Below, piece after piece: positions 50,511-59,111 of a DNA stretch of 64,000 nt. The stretch is from an uncultured Oscillospiraceae bacterium (GTDB lineage: Bacteria; Bacillota; Clostridia; Oscillospirales; Oscillospiraceae), in NCBI GenBank assembly GCA_910587255.1, contig CAJUKT010000121.1, positions 1 to 64,000 of the forward strand. Reading direction: 5' to 3'. A program made the position numbers and the translations under genes. The notes under the pieces are model-generated. The model did not search any database, was not told the DNA's origin, and saw nothing but the letters and a program-made list of their open reading frames with translations. Each line of letters begins with the position of its first letter. The first letter of the stretch is position 1.

Positions 50511-50801
50511 ATGCCAGCAGCCACGCGCAAAGGGGACAACTGTACCGGCCATGATGCCTGTCCCTCTGTCCCGCTGGTTGAGGGAAGCCCGAACGTGTTC
50601 ATCAACGGGAGGTCGGCGGGCAGGCTCGGCGACCACTATGCCTCCCATGGGTGCGTTACGCACTCCGGCCACCAGGATGTGATTGCCGCCGGCAGTTCCT
50701 CGGTCTTTATCAACGGCAGACCGGCGGCGAGAGTAGGCGATGCCGTTTCTATCGGCGGGTCCGTCCAAGACGGCAGTGGTGACGTATTCATCGGGGGGTG
50801 A
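50511..50801 (+). CDS. PAAR-domain spike tip
   Basis: A 96-residue PAAR protein with two NVFINGRSAGRLGD-like repeats and histidines/cysteine for metal binding (CTGHDAC, HYASHGCVTHSGH). It caps the spike. ATG 50511 follows GAGGAGGTGAAAG; GTG 50502 overlaps that site and is less likely. Confidence 0.88.
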   Translation: MPAATRKGDNCTGHDACPSVPLVEGSPNVFINGRSAGRLGDHYASHGCVTHSGHQDVIAAGSSSVFINGRPAARVGDAVSIGGSVQDGSGDVFIGG

Positions 50802-50806
50802 TGTGC

Positions 50807-51172
50807 ATGATCGACCTGAAGCTCGACGCCAACTGGGACCTGGAGCTCTCGGCCGCAGGCGATATATCGAAAACGGACAGCATCGTGCAGGCGGTCAGAA
50901 TCCGCCTGCTCTGGTTTTTCAGGGAGTGGAGGCTCGGCCCAGGGCATGGTGTCCCATACTTCGAGGAAATCCTTGTTAAGAACCCGAACGAGGCGAAGGT
51001 CAGACACCTGATACGCGAAACCGTGATGAGCGTGGAGGGGGTCACCAATGTCCTGGGTGTGGGCATCGCAGTGGACAAGAAAACCCGTCAGGCCACCATC
51101 ACGGTGAGCTTCGCAACAGATGAGGATACCTACAAGGAGGAGGTGAAAGTCAAATGGCACAGTACGGATTGA
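50807..51172 (+). CDS. Baseplate wedge protein W/gp25-like (DUF2634)
   Basis: A 121-residue protein with DLELSAAGDISKTDSIVQAV, RIRLLWFFREWRLGPGHGVPYFEEI (in parts) and VTNVLGVGIAVDKK, the gp25/DUF2634 pattern. ATG 50807 is preferred with GGGGGGTG upstream; 50801 is possible. Confidence 0.82.
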   Translation: MIDLKLDANWDLELSAAGDISKTDSIVQAVRIRLLWFFREWRLGPGHGVPYFEEILVKNPNEAKVRHLIRETVMSVEGVTNVLGVGIAVDKKTRQATITVSFATDEDTYKEEVKVKWHSTD

Positions 51173-52590
51173 CCCCGAAGGGGCCGAACCCTAAGCGGCT
51201 GGATGTCATCTTGGATGAGATGCACGAAAGCATGACCCGGCGCCTGGGCGTGAACACCCGGCAAAATCCCCAGTCCCTGCTGAACCACCTGCTGACCAAC
51301 GTGGCCGACCGGATCGCGGAGTTGTGGGAGTATGGCACCGATGTCTACTACTCGCAGTACCCGGCGACGGCGGAGGGCCGAAGCCTGGACAGCGCGGCCC
51401 AGTTCGGCGGCTCCACCCGTGAGCTGTCGGCGAAGTCCTATTACTCCGTCCTATGCACCGGCTTGGACGGAACAGTGGTTCCATCCGGTACGCTGATTGC
51501 TACCGACACGAACCCGGCGACAAACCTGAGCATATCTGCGGATGCTGCAATTTCAAGGGCTAACTTCAACAAAGCCACGGTTATTATGGCCTCTAGCGAA
51601 GTCAGGGCCTCTCTAAGCATCGCCCTGAACGGAACCCTATACACCATTACCCCTGACCCGGAAAAGACCGTCAGCGAGAACCTAAGCGCGTTACAGGCGG
51701 CCATCACGGACAACAGCTTCCGTGTGTCCGTGGCGGGGGATGCCTTGGTCATTGAGGCAGAGGACGCGATCAGCTCGAATGTGATGGTCCTGTCTGAGAA
51801 TCTTACCACGCAGACGGTCAGCTCCATCATCCAGTTCGCCACGGTCGATGACGGCGACATCCTCATCCCGAACGGCGTCGTCACTAAGATAGTGAAGGCG
51901 GTGGCCGGGATGACTGCGGTGGTCAACGTGGGGCCCTATATCGCCGGCCGCCACGCAGAGACGGACATCGAGTTCCGCCGGTCCTATGCGGATAAGATTT
52001 ATAACCGCTCTTCCTCCATGGTGGAGAGCATCCGCAGCGCCATCCTCAGCAATGTCCAGGGTATCCTGAGCTGCGCGGTCTACCAGAACGACAGCAACGT
52101 GGTGGACAGCATGGGGCGCTGGCCTCACAGCGTCGAGGTGGTAGTGGACGGTGGTGACGCGACCGAGATTGCCCAGCAGATACTCAACACGAAAGCCGGG
52201 GGAATCAGCAGCTTTGGCTCAGTAGAGGTCACGCTGCCCGGTGAATACGGGGAAGAGATTGTGGTGCGCTTCAATCGGCCCGCCTATGTCAAGGTCTGGT
52301 TCAAGGTCGGCGTGACCCTCAGCAGGACCACGAATCCGCCCATCAACTACATTGAGCTCATCAAGAATCAGATTCTGAAGAAAGTGGGGGAGCTGGAGGC
52401 TGGCGATAGCGTCATCCCCCAGAATTTCCACCTGGCGGTCTCCGGCATCGACTACATGGACGTGAGCCTCTTCGCCACGACGGACGAAGGGGCGATGCCA
52501 GAAGGTTATGACCTGCGGAGCGTGTCCATATCCCCGCGTGAGCGGGCGGTGACGGATGAGAGCAGGATAGAGGTGGTGCTGGATGGTTGA
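51154..52590 (+). CDS. Baseplate J-like wedge protein
   Basis: A 478-residue protein. PQSLLNHLLTNVADRIAELWE, YPATAEGRSLDSAAQFGGSTR, then DTDIEFRRSYADKI and GGDATEIAQQILNTKAGGI match the Mu gp47/baseplate J family. It connects wedges to the tail fibre region. It overlaps both neighbours. Confidence 0.9.
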   Translation: MAQYGLTPKGPNPKRLDVILDEMHESMTRRLGVNTRQNPQSLLNHLLTNVADRIAELWEYGTDVYYSQYPATAEGRSLDSAAQFGGSTRELSAKSYYSVLCTGLDGTVVPSGTLIATDTNPATNLSISADAAISRANFNKATVIMASSEVRASLSIALNGTLYTITPDPEKTVSENLSALQAAITDNSFRVSVAGDALVIEAEDAISSNVMVLSENLTTQTVSSIIQFATVDDGDILIPNGVVTKIVKAVAGMTAVVNVGPYIAGRHAETDIEFRRSYADKIYNRSSSMVESIRSAILSNVQGILSCAVYQNDSNVVDSMGRWPHSVEVVVDGGDATEIAQQILNTKAGGISSFGSVEVTLPGEYGEEIVVRFNRPAYVKVWFKVGVTLSRTTNPPINYIELIKNQILKKVGELEAGDSVIPQNFHLAVSGIDYMDVSLFATTDEGAMPEGYDLRSVSISPRERAVTDESRIEVVLDG

Positions 52591-53446
52591 CTATACCGAA
52601 AAGCTCCGGCAGGACCTGCTGGAGCAGTTCAAAGAGAAACCGGTCATTGACGCCCTTATCTGCGCCGTAGGTGAACAGCTCACCGACCTGCACCGGTTCT
52701 TCACCGCGCTACGGGATGAGCGGGGTGTCCTGACAGCCATAGGGAAGCAGCTCGACGGCGTGGGAGACATCGTATGCCTCAGCAGGGAGGAGGCCGGGGC
52801 GCTGGCCTGTACCGCTGAGTCCGTTTACGTCCTGGACGATGAGCAGTACCGTGACTACCTGATTTTCAAGATTTGGAAGAACACGAATAACTGCACCTAT
52901 CACGATGTCATCAAGGCGTTCAGGATGTTCTGGCCGAAGCCTCTGTACTACCACGAAGACCCGGAAGAGCCGGCGGTCATGCTGCTGGATACCGGCGTTC
53001 TGACGCCAGAGGACCATGCCGAGAAGCTGTTCACCGCTCCATTCATCAAGGCCGCTGGCGTCGGCATCCGTATCACGGCGACCACAGAAACCCCGCCCAT
53101 CGAGTCAGAGCTGCGTGTCACCCCATTTCTGGGCCGGGGAATGGCAATAACAAAGCTGCCGGAGCTGGAGCCAGATATACCGGCGACGGGAATTTATGTC
53201 GTTCCGGCAATCGGCCATGGAATGAGCATCACGAAACTGCCAGTCATCGAGCCAGAGCTGGGGACGGCGGCTGTTCTGGGCCGTGCCTCCGCTGCTGCCC
53301 ACGGCTCTATCATGGAGACCCGGCTGCCGCCCTTACCCGAATTTGATACCGTAATACCTGCGGTCGTGGACGGCCGCTTTTTTGCTGCCTGTCATGGCAG
53401 CTTTATGGAAACGAGACTGCCTGAGTTGAAGGAGGAACTTGTATGA
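52583..53446 (+). CDS. Baseplate-periphery protein (DUF2612) with C-terminal repeats
   Basis: A 287-residue protein. Residues 1-155 match DUF2612 baseplate proteins (KPVIDALICAVGEQLTDL, LDGVGDIVCLSREEAG, YRDYLIFKIWKNTNNCTYHDV in parts). Residues about 175-287 contain four imperfect repeats, each with a GHGMSITKLP or HGSIMETRLP core followed by an E-P rich turn. The repeats may form an attachment rod for the next, fibre-like protein. Confidence 0.78.
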   Translation: MVDYTEKLRQDLLEQFKEKPVIDALICAVGEQLTDLHRFFTALRDERGVLTAIGKQLDGVGDIVCLSREEAGALACTAESVYVLDDEQYRDYLIFKIWKNTNNCTYHDVIKAFRMFWPKPLYYHEDPEEPAVMLLDTGVLTPEDHAEKLFTAPFIKAAGVGIRITATTETPPIESELRVTPFLGRGMAITKLPELEPDIPATGIYVVPAIGHGMSITKLPVIEPELGTAAVLGRASAAAHGSIMETRLPPLPEFDTVIPAVVDGRFFAACHGSFMETRLPELKEELV

Positions 53447-54213
53447 ACCCGATGATTAACGACCCTATGAACCCCATCGAGATGTACGGATACGGTTGCA
53501 CCACCACCAAGAGGGGGCGGGCTCTGATTGCCAAGATTATGGCAGCAAAGATGCCTCTGACCCTGACCCGAACGATGGTCGGCTCCGGCATTTGCCCGGA
53601 AGGGCTGTTCCCTGGCGAGCTTCAGGACCTGGTGGAGCCGGTGGCGGCGGCTACCTCCAATGAGCCCATGTATGACGGCGATACCGTCCACATGACGGTG
53701 GAGTACCGGTCCGATCTGAACGGCGGCCTGGACCATGGCTTTTGGATTCGGGAGTTTGGCGTCTTCGCCCGCGACCTGGACGGGGAAGAGGTGCTGCTGT
53801 ACTACGGCACCCTGGGAGACTATCCTCAGTGGGTGAGCGCCTACTCCAAGACCGGCATCGACACGCGCCGGTTCCCCATCAGCATCACCGTCGGCGAGGG
53901 CGCCACCGTCATCATCGACTACTCGCCGGAGGCGTTTATGACCGCCGAGGACGTGTCCCAGTATTGCGTGGTGGTCATGCTCCCGCAGTTCCTGGCCGAA
54001 GCCCAGAAGCTCATCGACGCCCACAATGCGGACGCTGAGGCCCACCCCGCCATCCAGAACCTGAGTGCGGCCTTGGATTCCAGGCTGTCTCTGCTGGAGC
54101 TGATGTATAACACCGATGTCAACGGCAACCCGTTCACCGTTACCTTCGAGTCGTTGACGGGTCTGGTGGCTACCGGCGTCTGGAACGCCACGCAGAAGAG
54201 GCTGGAGTTCTGA
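53443..54213 (+). CDS. Phage tail protein, fibre-associated
   Basis: A 256-residue protein. The first 165 residues (MTLTRTMVGSGICPEGLFPGE in parts, MTVEYRSDLNGGLDHGFWIREFGVFA in parts, LGDYPQWVSAYSK) match the N-terminal domain common to phage side-tail-fibre/collar proteins of Clostridia. The rest is helical. ATG 53443 follows AAGGAGGAAC. It probably anchors the DGR-diversified fibre. Confidence 0.78.
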   Translation: MNPMINDPMNPIEMYGYGCTTTKRGRALIAKIMAAKMPLTLTRTMVGSGICPEGLFPGELQDLVEPVAAATSNEPMYDGDTVHMTVEYRSDLNGGLDHGFWIREFGVFARDLDGEEVLLYYGTLGDYPQWVSAYSKTGIDTRRFPISITVGEGATVIIDYSPEAFMTAEDVSQYCVVVMLPQFLAEAQKLIDAHNADAEAHPAIQNLSAALDSRLSLLELMYNTDVNGNPFTVTFESLTGLVATGVWNATQKRLEF

Positions 54214-54470
54214 TGAAAAACGAGCTCATCAATCTATCCCTTCCGCCGGCGGAGCTGTCCTGCCTGGTAGGAAACCTGTTCGCCGAGATGGAGCCTCCCT
54301 GCGAGAAGGACCTGGACCCGGAAGGGCTCATATTGTGCGGTCGGACCCCGGCGGGCCGAGAGGCCATGCTGTTGATTTGCCGGGACCGCTGCACCTTCAT
54401 CGGGTGCCGGGATGACCTGAACGCCGCCCGTAATGGGAAGTGTCCGAATAGGAGGTGTCCGTTTGGCTGA
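54213..54470 (+). CDS. Small cysteine-rich protein before the DGR
   Basis: An 85-residue protein from ATG 54213, which overlaps the previous stop. It has LICRDRCTFIGCRDD and KCPNRRCPF with several cysteines near the end. No family recognised. It is the last gene before the DGR accessory frame. Confidence 0.55.
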   Translation: MKNELINLSLPPAELSCLVGNLFAEMEPPCEKDLDPEGLILCGRTPAGREAMLLICRDRCTFIGCRDDLNAARNGKCPNRRCPFG

Positions 54471-54621
54471 CAAGGAATTTCTGCTGGGCAACCGGGCCAG
54501 GGAGCTGCTACGGTACACCAATCAGGTCACGAAGATAGTGACCGACGACATAAGCGTCCGGGACGTGCGGGAAATCATCAAGAAAATCGCAGCTCTGGAT
54601 GACATCCGGGATGTGAAGTAG
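54463..54621 (+). CDS. avd: DGR accessory (Avd-like) N-terminal part, ends at in-frame TAG
   Basis: A 52-residue peptide from TTG 54463 with AGGAGGTG five bases upstream. RARELLRYTNQVTKIV and IIKKIAALDDIRDVK are helical. The frame stops at TAG 54619-54621, but the same frame continues helix-like (VCAQVIGVLDRKNKKG) into the next ORF. I read both as one accessory protein interrupted by a stop. Confidence 0.6.
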   Translation: MADKEFLLGNRARELLRYTNQVTKIVTDDISVRDVREIIKKIAALDDIRDVK

Positions 54622-54633
54622 GTCTGCGCTCAG

Positions 54634-55050
54634 GTGATCGGCGTCCTCGACCGCAAGAATAAGAAGGGCTTCACGAAAGCCACCTACCGCTGCTATGGCG
54701 AGGATATTCGGATGATTGCGAAGGACATCGTGCGATACATCCACGCCGCCAACGGGAAGATGTTCGCCACTGAGCATGAGGAGCGGCTCCAGCTCATCGG
54801 AAAGATTCTGGACAACTGCTCGCTCATGCTGGAGTACATCCAGATTTGCCTCGATTTGGAGATTATCAGCCTGGAGCGTAGCGGCATCTGGACCAAGAAG
54901 GTCCGGGATGTTCAGTATATGTCAATGTCCTGGAGGAAGAACGACGGCGCTAGGGCAAAGAAGCTGAAGGCAGAAGAAAGGGTCTCCGTGGACAAGTGGC
55001 TGGTGTCCCTTGTCAAAGAGGCCATCCGGCAAATAAAGGCCGGGAATTAG
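54634..55050 (+). CDS. avd: DGR accessory variability protein (Avd-like), C-terminal part
   Basis: A 138-residue, strongly basic, all-helical protein from GTG 54634, 12 bases after the TAG. Segments FTKATYRCYGEDIRMIAKDIVR (in parts), RLQLIGKILDNCSLMLEYIQ and KKLKAEERVSVDKWLVSLVKEA (in parts) fit the four-helix Avd fold that forms a pentamer and binds reverse transcriptase and template RNA. GTG 54634 has only a weak ribosome site, so re-initiation after the TAG is likely if it is expressed. The template repeat begins 45 bases downstream. Confidence 0.75.
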   Translation: MIGVLDRKNKKGFTKATYRCYGEDIRMIAKDIVRYIHAANGKMFATEHEERLQLIGKILDNCSLMLEYIQICLDLEIISLERSGIWTKKVRDVQYMSMSWRKNDGARAKKLKAEERVSVDKWLVSLVKEAIRQIKAGN

Positions 55051-55094
55051 GATACACGGCGGGGGCGCCCGCCTGGTATTAGGGTGCGACTCGT

Positions 55095-55235
55095 TTCTGC
55101 CGCCAACTGGTGGCTCCGCTCTCCGTACTGCAACTCCAACAACGGCGCGACGAACGCGTTGAACGTCAACACCAATGGCAATTGGAGCAACAACAACTGC
55201 TCCAACGCTGGGTATGCCATCCGGCCGGCTTTGAT
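55095..55235 (+). repeat. DGR template repeat (TR)
   Basis: 141 bases, 33 of them adenine, located between avd and the reverse transcriptase. Many AAC/AAT codon-like triplets sit where the targets vary. The segment matches VR1 (57175-57315) over its full length and VR2 (17770-17866) over its last 97 bases. It is copied into RNA, and mutagenic reverse transcription replaces A positions. The region 55051-55472 around it has no convincing gene and likely encodes the template RNA leader and tail. Confidence 0.95.
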
Positions 55236-55472
55236 GGAAAACGAGCATGAGTAGGCGGGGGGACCCGCCGAAAACAGTGTACCATCTATCAAAGGGAGTC
55301 GCATCTCTGTCGAAAGCCTGCGCGTGGGCGGACGACGAATACATCATACCGAGGCAGGCCGCCCTCGCCAGGGGGCGCAGCTTGCTGCCGTGGGGAAGCG
55401 GACCGGTATTAGGCGAAGGGCTGGCTGGAGCTTCCCCTACAAACCCAGCCAGCGGAAGCAAGGGGGAAATTC

Positions 55473-56663
55473 TTGACCTACGAAGAGATGTGCGCTTTTG
55501 AGGTGCTATATAAAGCCTACCTAAGCGCCAGGGAAGGGAAGAGGTCAAAGGCAGGGACAGCTCAATATGAGGCCAACGCCTTGGCCTGTACCGATAAGCT
55601 GTCCAGGCAACTGCTGAATAAGACCTATACCCCCAGCAATTTCGAGATTTTCTATGTGTATGAGCCAAAGAAGCGGCTCGTGCAGGCACCGGCATTTGTG
55701 GATAAGGTCGTACTCCACGCTGTTACGGATAATGTGCTGTACGATGTAATCACCAGCAGCTTCATCCGGGACAACTACGCCAGTCAGAAGGAGAAAGGAA
55801 CGCACGACGGCCTGATGCGGCTGAAGCAGCAGATGGTCGAGTATTACCGCAGGGTGGGATCAGCCGACGGGTGGGTCCTGAAATGTGATGTGCGGAAATT
55901 CTTTGCTTCAATAGACCACGACATACTGAAAGCCAAGCTGCGGGCCCGTTTCCTGAGACGCGGTATAGATATGCAGTTCTATGACCTTTTGTGTATCTAC
56001 ATCGACAAAACGGACGGCCTGCCGCTGGGCTATCAGACCAGCCAGTTATTAGCCCTGCTGTTCCTTGATGAGTTTGACCACTTCATCCAGGAAGAGCTGG
56101 GCTATCGTTATTATGGGCGATATATGGACGACTTCCGTGTCATCGCCCGGACGAAGGAAGAGCTCCAGCGGCTCCTGAAGAAAGTAGAGCGGTGGATGGG
56201 TGACCTCCGCCTGGAGCTGAACGAGAAGACTGGCATTTTCCCGCTGAGGAACGGCATCGACTTCCTGGGCTTCCACACATACCTGACCGAAACCGGCGGC
56301 GTGGTGCAGAAGCTCCGCAGGGAAAAGGTGAACGACATCCGCGCCAGAGTAAAGTATTGGAAAAAAGCGTACCCGGCGGGGGAAGTAACGAAAGAAGCCA
56401 TCATCAAAGGCTTCGAGGGGTGGGACGCTCATGCGGCCCACGGTGACACCTACGCATTACGGCAAAAGTACGCTGCCCAGGTGGGCGAGATTATCGGGGT
56501 GGAAATCAAACCGCACCGGAAAATTAACTCGACCAATGTGGTCCGCGCAAAGCGGAGGTTGAAGCAGGAGCGGTGTATCCGCAGGAAGAGAGGTGAGGCG
56601 CTGCCCCAGGCGGCCCCGCTCCGCACTGTCCCGCTACCTGACGACGTACCGCCGTGGATGTAG
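55473..56663 (+). CDS. DGR reverse transcriptase
   Basis: A 396-residue reverse transcriptase. Motifs: LKCDVRKFFASIDHD (137-150), the DGR-typical LGYQTSQ (184-190 region) replacing the retroviral QG motif, and the catalytic YMDD (217-220). KTGIFPLRNGIDFLGFHTYL follows, then a thumb. It makes A-mutagenised cDNA from the template RNA with Avd. TTG 55473 is chosen because AAGGGGGA lies just upstream; ATG 55488 is possible. The C-terminus is basic. Confidence 0.95.
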   Translation: MTYEEMCAFEVLYKAYLSAREGKRSKAGTAQYEANALACTDKLSRQLLNKTYTPSNFEIFYVYEPKKRLVQAPAFVDKVVLHAVTDNVLYDVITSSFIRDNYASQKEKGTHDGLMRLKQQMVEYYRRVGSADGWVLKCDVRKFFASIDHDILKAKLRARFLRRGIDMQFYDLLCIYIDKTDGLPLGYQTSQLLALLFLDEFDHFIQEELGYRYYGRYMDDFRVIARTKEELQRLLKKVERWMGDLRLELNEKTGIFPLRNGIDFLGFHTYLTETGGVVQKLRREKVNDIRARVKYWKKAYPAGEVTKEAIIKGFEGWDAHAAHGDTYALRQKYAAQVGEIIGVEIKPHRKINSTNVVRAKRRLKQERCIRRKRGEALPQAAPLRTVPLPDDVPPWM

Positions 56664-56686
56664 ATTTTCAACAGGAGGTTTTATCA

Positions 56687-58555
56687 ATGGCATCGGTTGC
56701 CCTTAGCAACAAAACCATCGGCAGTATCGTGAAGCTGAAGGTCAACGGCACCCTGCGGGACTTCATTGTGGTCCACCAGGGGAAGCCCTCAGCCATCTAT
56801 GACGCGAGCTGCGATGGAACATGGCTGCTGATGAAAGACTGCTATGAAGCGAGACAGTGGCACAGCAGCAACGTCAACGATTATGCCAGCAGCACCATCC
56901 ACAGCTATCTCAACAGCACATTCCTGAATCTGATCGACGCCAACATCCGCAACCAGATTAAGCAGGTGAAGCTCCCGTACCGGGCCGGGTCCGGCTACGG
57001 AAAGAGCGTGTCCAGCGGGGCCAACGGGCTTTCCGCTAAGATTTTCTTGTTGAGCGCCGAAGAGACTTCGTATAAGCACGACTATATGCCCACGGGTGAG
57101 GGCGCGGAATTGGCCTACTTCAGAGGGTGCGTGGACAACGGCGCGGATAGCAAGCGCATCGCCAACTTGAACGGTTCTGCCGCCAACTGGTGGCTCCGCT
57201 CTCCGTTCTGCTACTCCTTCCGCGGCGCGGCGCACGCGTTGCTCGTCAGCACCGATGGCGTTTGGGGCAGCAACTACTGCTCCCTCGCTGGGGATGCCAT
57301 CCGGCCGGCTTTGATACTTCCCTCTTCTCTCTTAGTCTCTGACGACGGTAGCGTAAATACGAACACGGCCCCGACCACGCCCAGCAGCATCTCCGTCCCC
57401 GGCAGCATCCAGGGCGGCAGCACAATCACCGTGAGCTGGGGGGCCAGCACCGACAAGGAGAGCAACCTGGAGGGGTACATCCTGGAGCGCAGCACCGACG
57501 GCGGAAAATCCTGGTCCCAGATATACCAGGGTAGCAGCCGAAGCACAACCAATACGGTGGCTTTTGGCACCGCCAGCGTGATGTACCGGGTGAAAGCCTA
57601 TGACAGCGAGGGGCTGGCATCCGCCTACAAGACCAGCAGCCAGGTAACGGTAATCAATAACAATGCACCCACCGCGCCGCCCAGTATCACGGTCCCGAAT
57701 ACCGTGCTGGGCGGCGCGACGCTTACCGTAACCTGGGGAGCGGCCACCGACCAGGACGGGAATCTGGCCGGGTACAGCCTGGAGCGGGAGGTGGACGGCA
57801 GCGGCCAGTGGTCGGTGGTCTACACCGGGAACACCCTGAGCTATGCCGACAACATCACGAAGGGCTGGGCCAGCGTGAAGTACCGCGTCCGGGCCTACGA
57901 TAGCAATAACGCATACAGCGGCTATACCGAATCTCCGTCCCGCCCGGTGAACAACAACACGGCCCCGGAGATTTCCTGCGCCTCCCCCAGCGGGAGTGAC
58001 TTGGGAACGAAGGATGCCGGCTTCAGCCTGTCCTACACGGTGTCCGATGTAGACGGCGATGAGGTCTCCGTGACTGAGGCCATCGACGGTTCGGTGAAGC
58101 GGACCTTCACGGTGGCCCTGGGCACTTCCAACAGCTTCAAAGTCACCGGCGAGTATTTTATGAAGCTGCTGAACGGCGACCACACCATGACCATCACCGC
58201 CAATGACGGGAAGTCCAGCACGGTCCACACCCTGACCTTCAAGAAGGAGGTCACCGGCGCCACTGTGACGCTGGAGGCCCCCATGGAGGCGGACGCGGCC
58301 ATCACCATCTGCGTTTTGTCCGTGGCCGGATTCATCCCGGCGGATGCCCACTACACGGTGGAGGTCACGAACAACGCTAAAGACGATGCCCCGATATGGG
58401 AGGACTGCACCACTGAGGTAAAGAGCGGGGCGAACCACATTTTCGAGAACAAGACCGCCGCCAATGGCTTTGCGTTCAACTTCCGGGTCACGGCAGAGCG
58501 CGGGGCCAGCGGTGAGGGCGGCTACATCAATTCTGTGCAGGGAGGTTTCCAGTAA
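56687..58555 (+). CDS. DGR-diversified tail protein: DUF6273/C-type-lectin domain plus Ig/FN3-like repeats
   Basis: A 622-residue protein from ATG 56687 with AGGAGG upstream. Residues 1-220 form a DUF6273/C-lectin-like domain (LKVNGTLRDFIVVHQGKPS, TWLLMKDCYEARQWHSSN, YASSTIHSYLNSTFLNL) that includes the variable repeat at residues about 163-210 (WWLRSPFCYSF, ALLVSTDGVWGSNYCS, AIRPALI). Three beta-sandwich repeats follow: two FN3-like (about 225-425) and one cadherin/Ig-like (about 426-525). The architecture fits a receptor-binding tail protein whose binding face is diversified. Confidence 0.92.
   Translation: MASVALSNKTIGSIVKLKVNGTLRDFIVVHQGKPSAIYDASCDGTWLLMKDCYEARQWHSSNVNDYASSTIHSYLNSTFLNLIDANIRNQIKQVKLPYRAGSGYGKSVSSGANGLSAKIFLLSAEETSYKHDYMPTGEGAELAYFRGCVDNGADSKRIANLNGSAANWWLRSPFCYSFRGAAHALLVSTDGVWGSNYCSLAGDAIRPALILPSSLLVSDDGSVNTNTAPTTPSSISVPGSIQGGSTITVSWGASTDKESNLEGYILERSTDGGKSWSQIYQGSSRSTTNTVAFGTASVMYRVKAYDSEGLASAYKTSSQVTVINNNAPTAPPSITVPNTVLGGATLTVTWGAATDQDGNLAGYSLEREVDGSGQWSVVYTGNTLSYADNITKGWASVKYRVRAYDSNNAYSGYTESPSRPVNNNTAPEISCASPSGSDLGTKDAGFSLSYTVSDVDGDEVSVTEAIDGSVKRTFTVALGTSNSFKVTGEYFMKLLNGDHTMTITANDGKSSTVHTLTFKKEVTGATVTLEAPMEADAAITICVLSVAGFIPADAHYTVEVTNNAKDDAPIWEDCTTEVKSGANHIFENKTAANGFAFNFRVTAERGASGEGGYINSVQGGFQ
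57175..57315 (+). repeat. DGR variable repeat VR1
   Basis: 141 bases aligned without gaps to the template at 55095-55235 (offset 2080). There are 20 differences: 19 fall on template adenines (19 of 33 A changed) and one on a T (T55213 to G57293). The other 107 non-A positions are identical. Downstream of 57315 identity with the template stops, and a CCTCTTCTCTCTT stretch shared with the VR2 flank begins. Confidence 0.95.
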
Positions 58556-58737
58556 TGGGACTGAATGTAATCAGGAAGGATTCTGTGAAAGAGAAGCAGA
58601 AGGAAAAGACCCGGAAGCAGCTCCAGGAGGAGAACGAGCAGCTCCGGGCCAAGGTCGAGAGCCTGGAGGGGCAGCTCACCGACACGCAGATGGCCCTCTG
58701 CGATGTGTACGAGCTGCTGGAAGGTGGTGAGGCGTAA
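58555..58737 (+). CDS. Small coiled-coil protein
   Basis: A 60-residue protein from ATG 58555, sharing bases with the preceding stop. It is almost entirely a charged coiled coil (KEKQKEKTRKQLQEENEQL, then RAKVESLEGQLTDTQMAL). Such short proteins often follow tail-fibre genes in Firmicutes phages (XkdX neighbourhood). Role unknown. Confidence 0.65.
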   Translation: MGLNVIRKDSVKEKQKEKTRKQLQEENEQLRAKVESLEGQLTDTQMALCDVYELLEGGEA

Positions 58738-58850
58738 TGGCAAAGGTGTACGCTGACCTGATCCGCAAGGGACTGAAGAAGCTCAAAGACGTTCCGGCCC
58801 GTCTCCGGGCCGATGTCGAGGCGCTGCTGAAGGAGACCGACCATGAGTAG
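58737..58850 (+). CDS. CD1375-like small protein, copy 1
   Basis: A 37-residue protein (AKVYADLIRKGLKKLKDVP, ARLRADVEALL) from ATG 58737, sharing a base with the previous stop. It resembles the short CD1375-type phage family found after tail-fibre genes in Clostridia. A paralogue follows. Confidence 0.65.
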   Translation: MAKVYADLIRKGLKKLKDVPARLRADVEALLKETDHE

Positions 58851-58899
58851 GCTCCGGGAGTGGCTGCTGAAAGTCTTGCTCAGGAAGGAGGTGCAGACC

Positions 58900-59016
58900 A
58901 TGGCCGTTGTGTACGCAACCCTGATTGTCAAGGGTAAGAAGACCCTGGAACAGGTGCCCGCCAAGCTCCGTGAGGAGGTGGAGGACATCCTGGAGGCCCT
59001 GGAGGTCAAGGTCTAA
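58900..59016 (+). CDS. CD1375-like small protein, copy 2
   Basis: A 38-residue protein from ATG 58900 with a strong AAGGAGGTG site; the frame is open upstream to ATG 58843. AVVYATLIVKGKKTLEQVP and AKLREEVEDILEAL align with copy 1 along the whole length, so the two are a tandem duplication. Function unknown. Confidence 0.6.
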   Translation: MAVVYATLIVKGKKTLEQVPAKLREEVEDILEALEVKV

Positions 59017-59111
59017 GGACCAGCGCAAATAGGCCGTTCCCGCTATTGGGGGCGGCCTCCTATGTTGCTAAACTGCGTGAAATCGTTATTGAAACAGGAG
59101 GAAGTGTAGTA

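Noticed and set aside
54619..54621. TAG recoded as glutamine in this phage
   Set aside because: Many phage genes end in TAG (22935, 30965, 32369, 36870, 58850), and the only tRNA found is not a suppressor. Global recoding is not supported.
55247..55501. ORF between the template repeat and the reverse transcriptase
   Set aside because: No ribosome site, no recognisable protein, overlaps the reverse transcriptase start; the region is better explained as template RNA.
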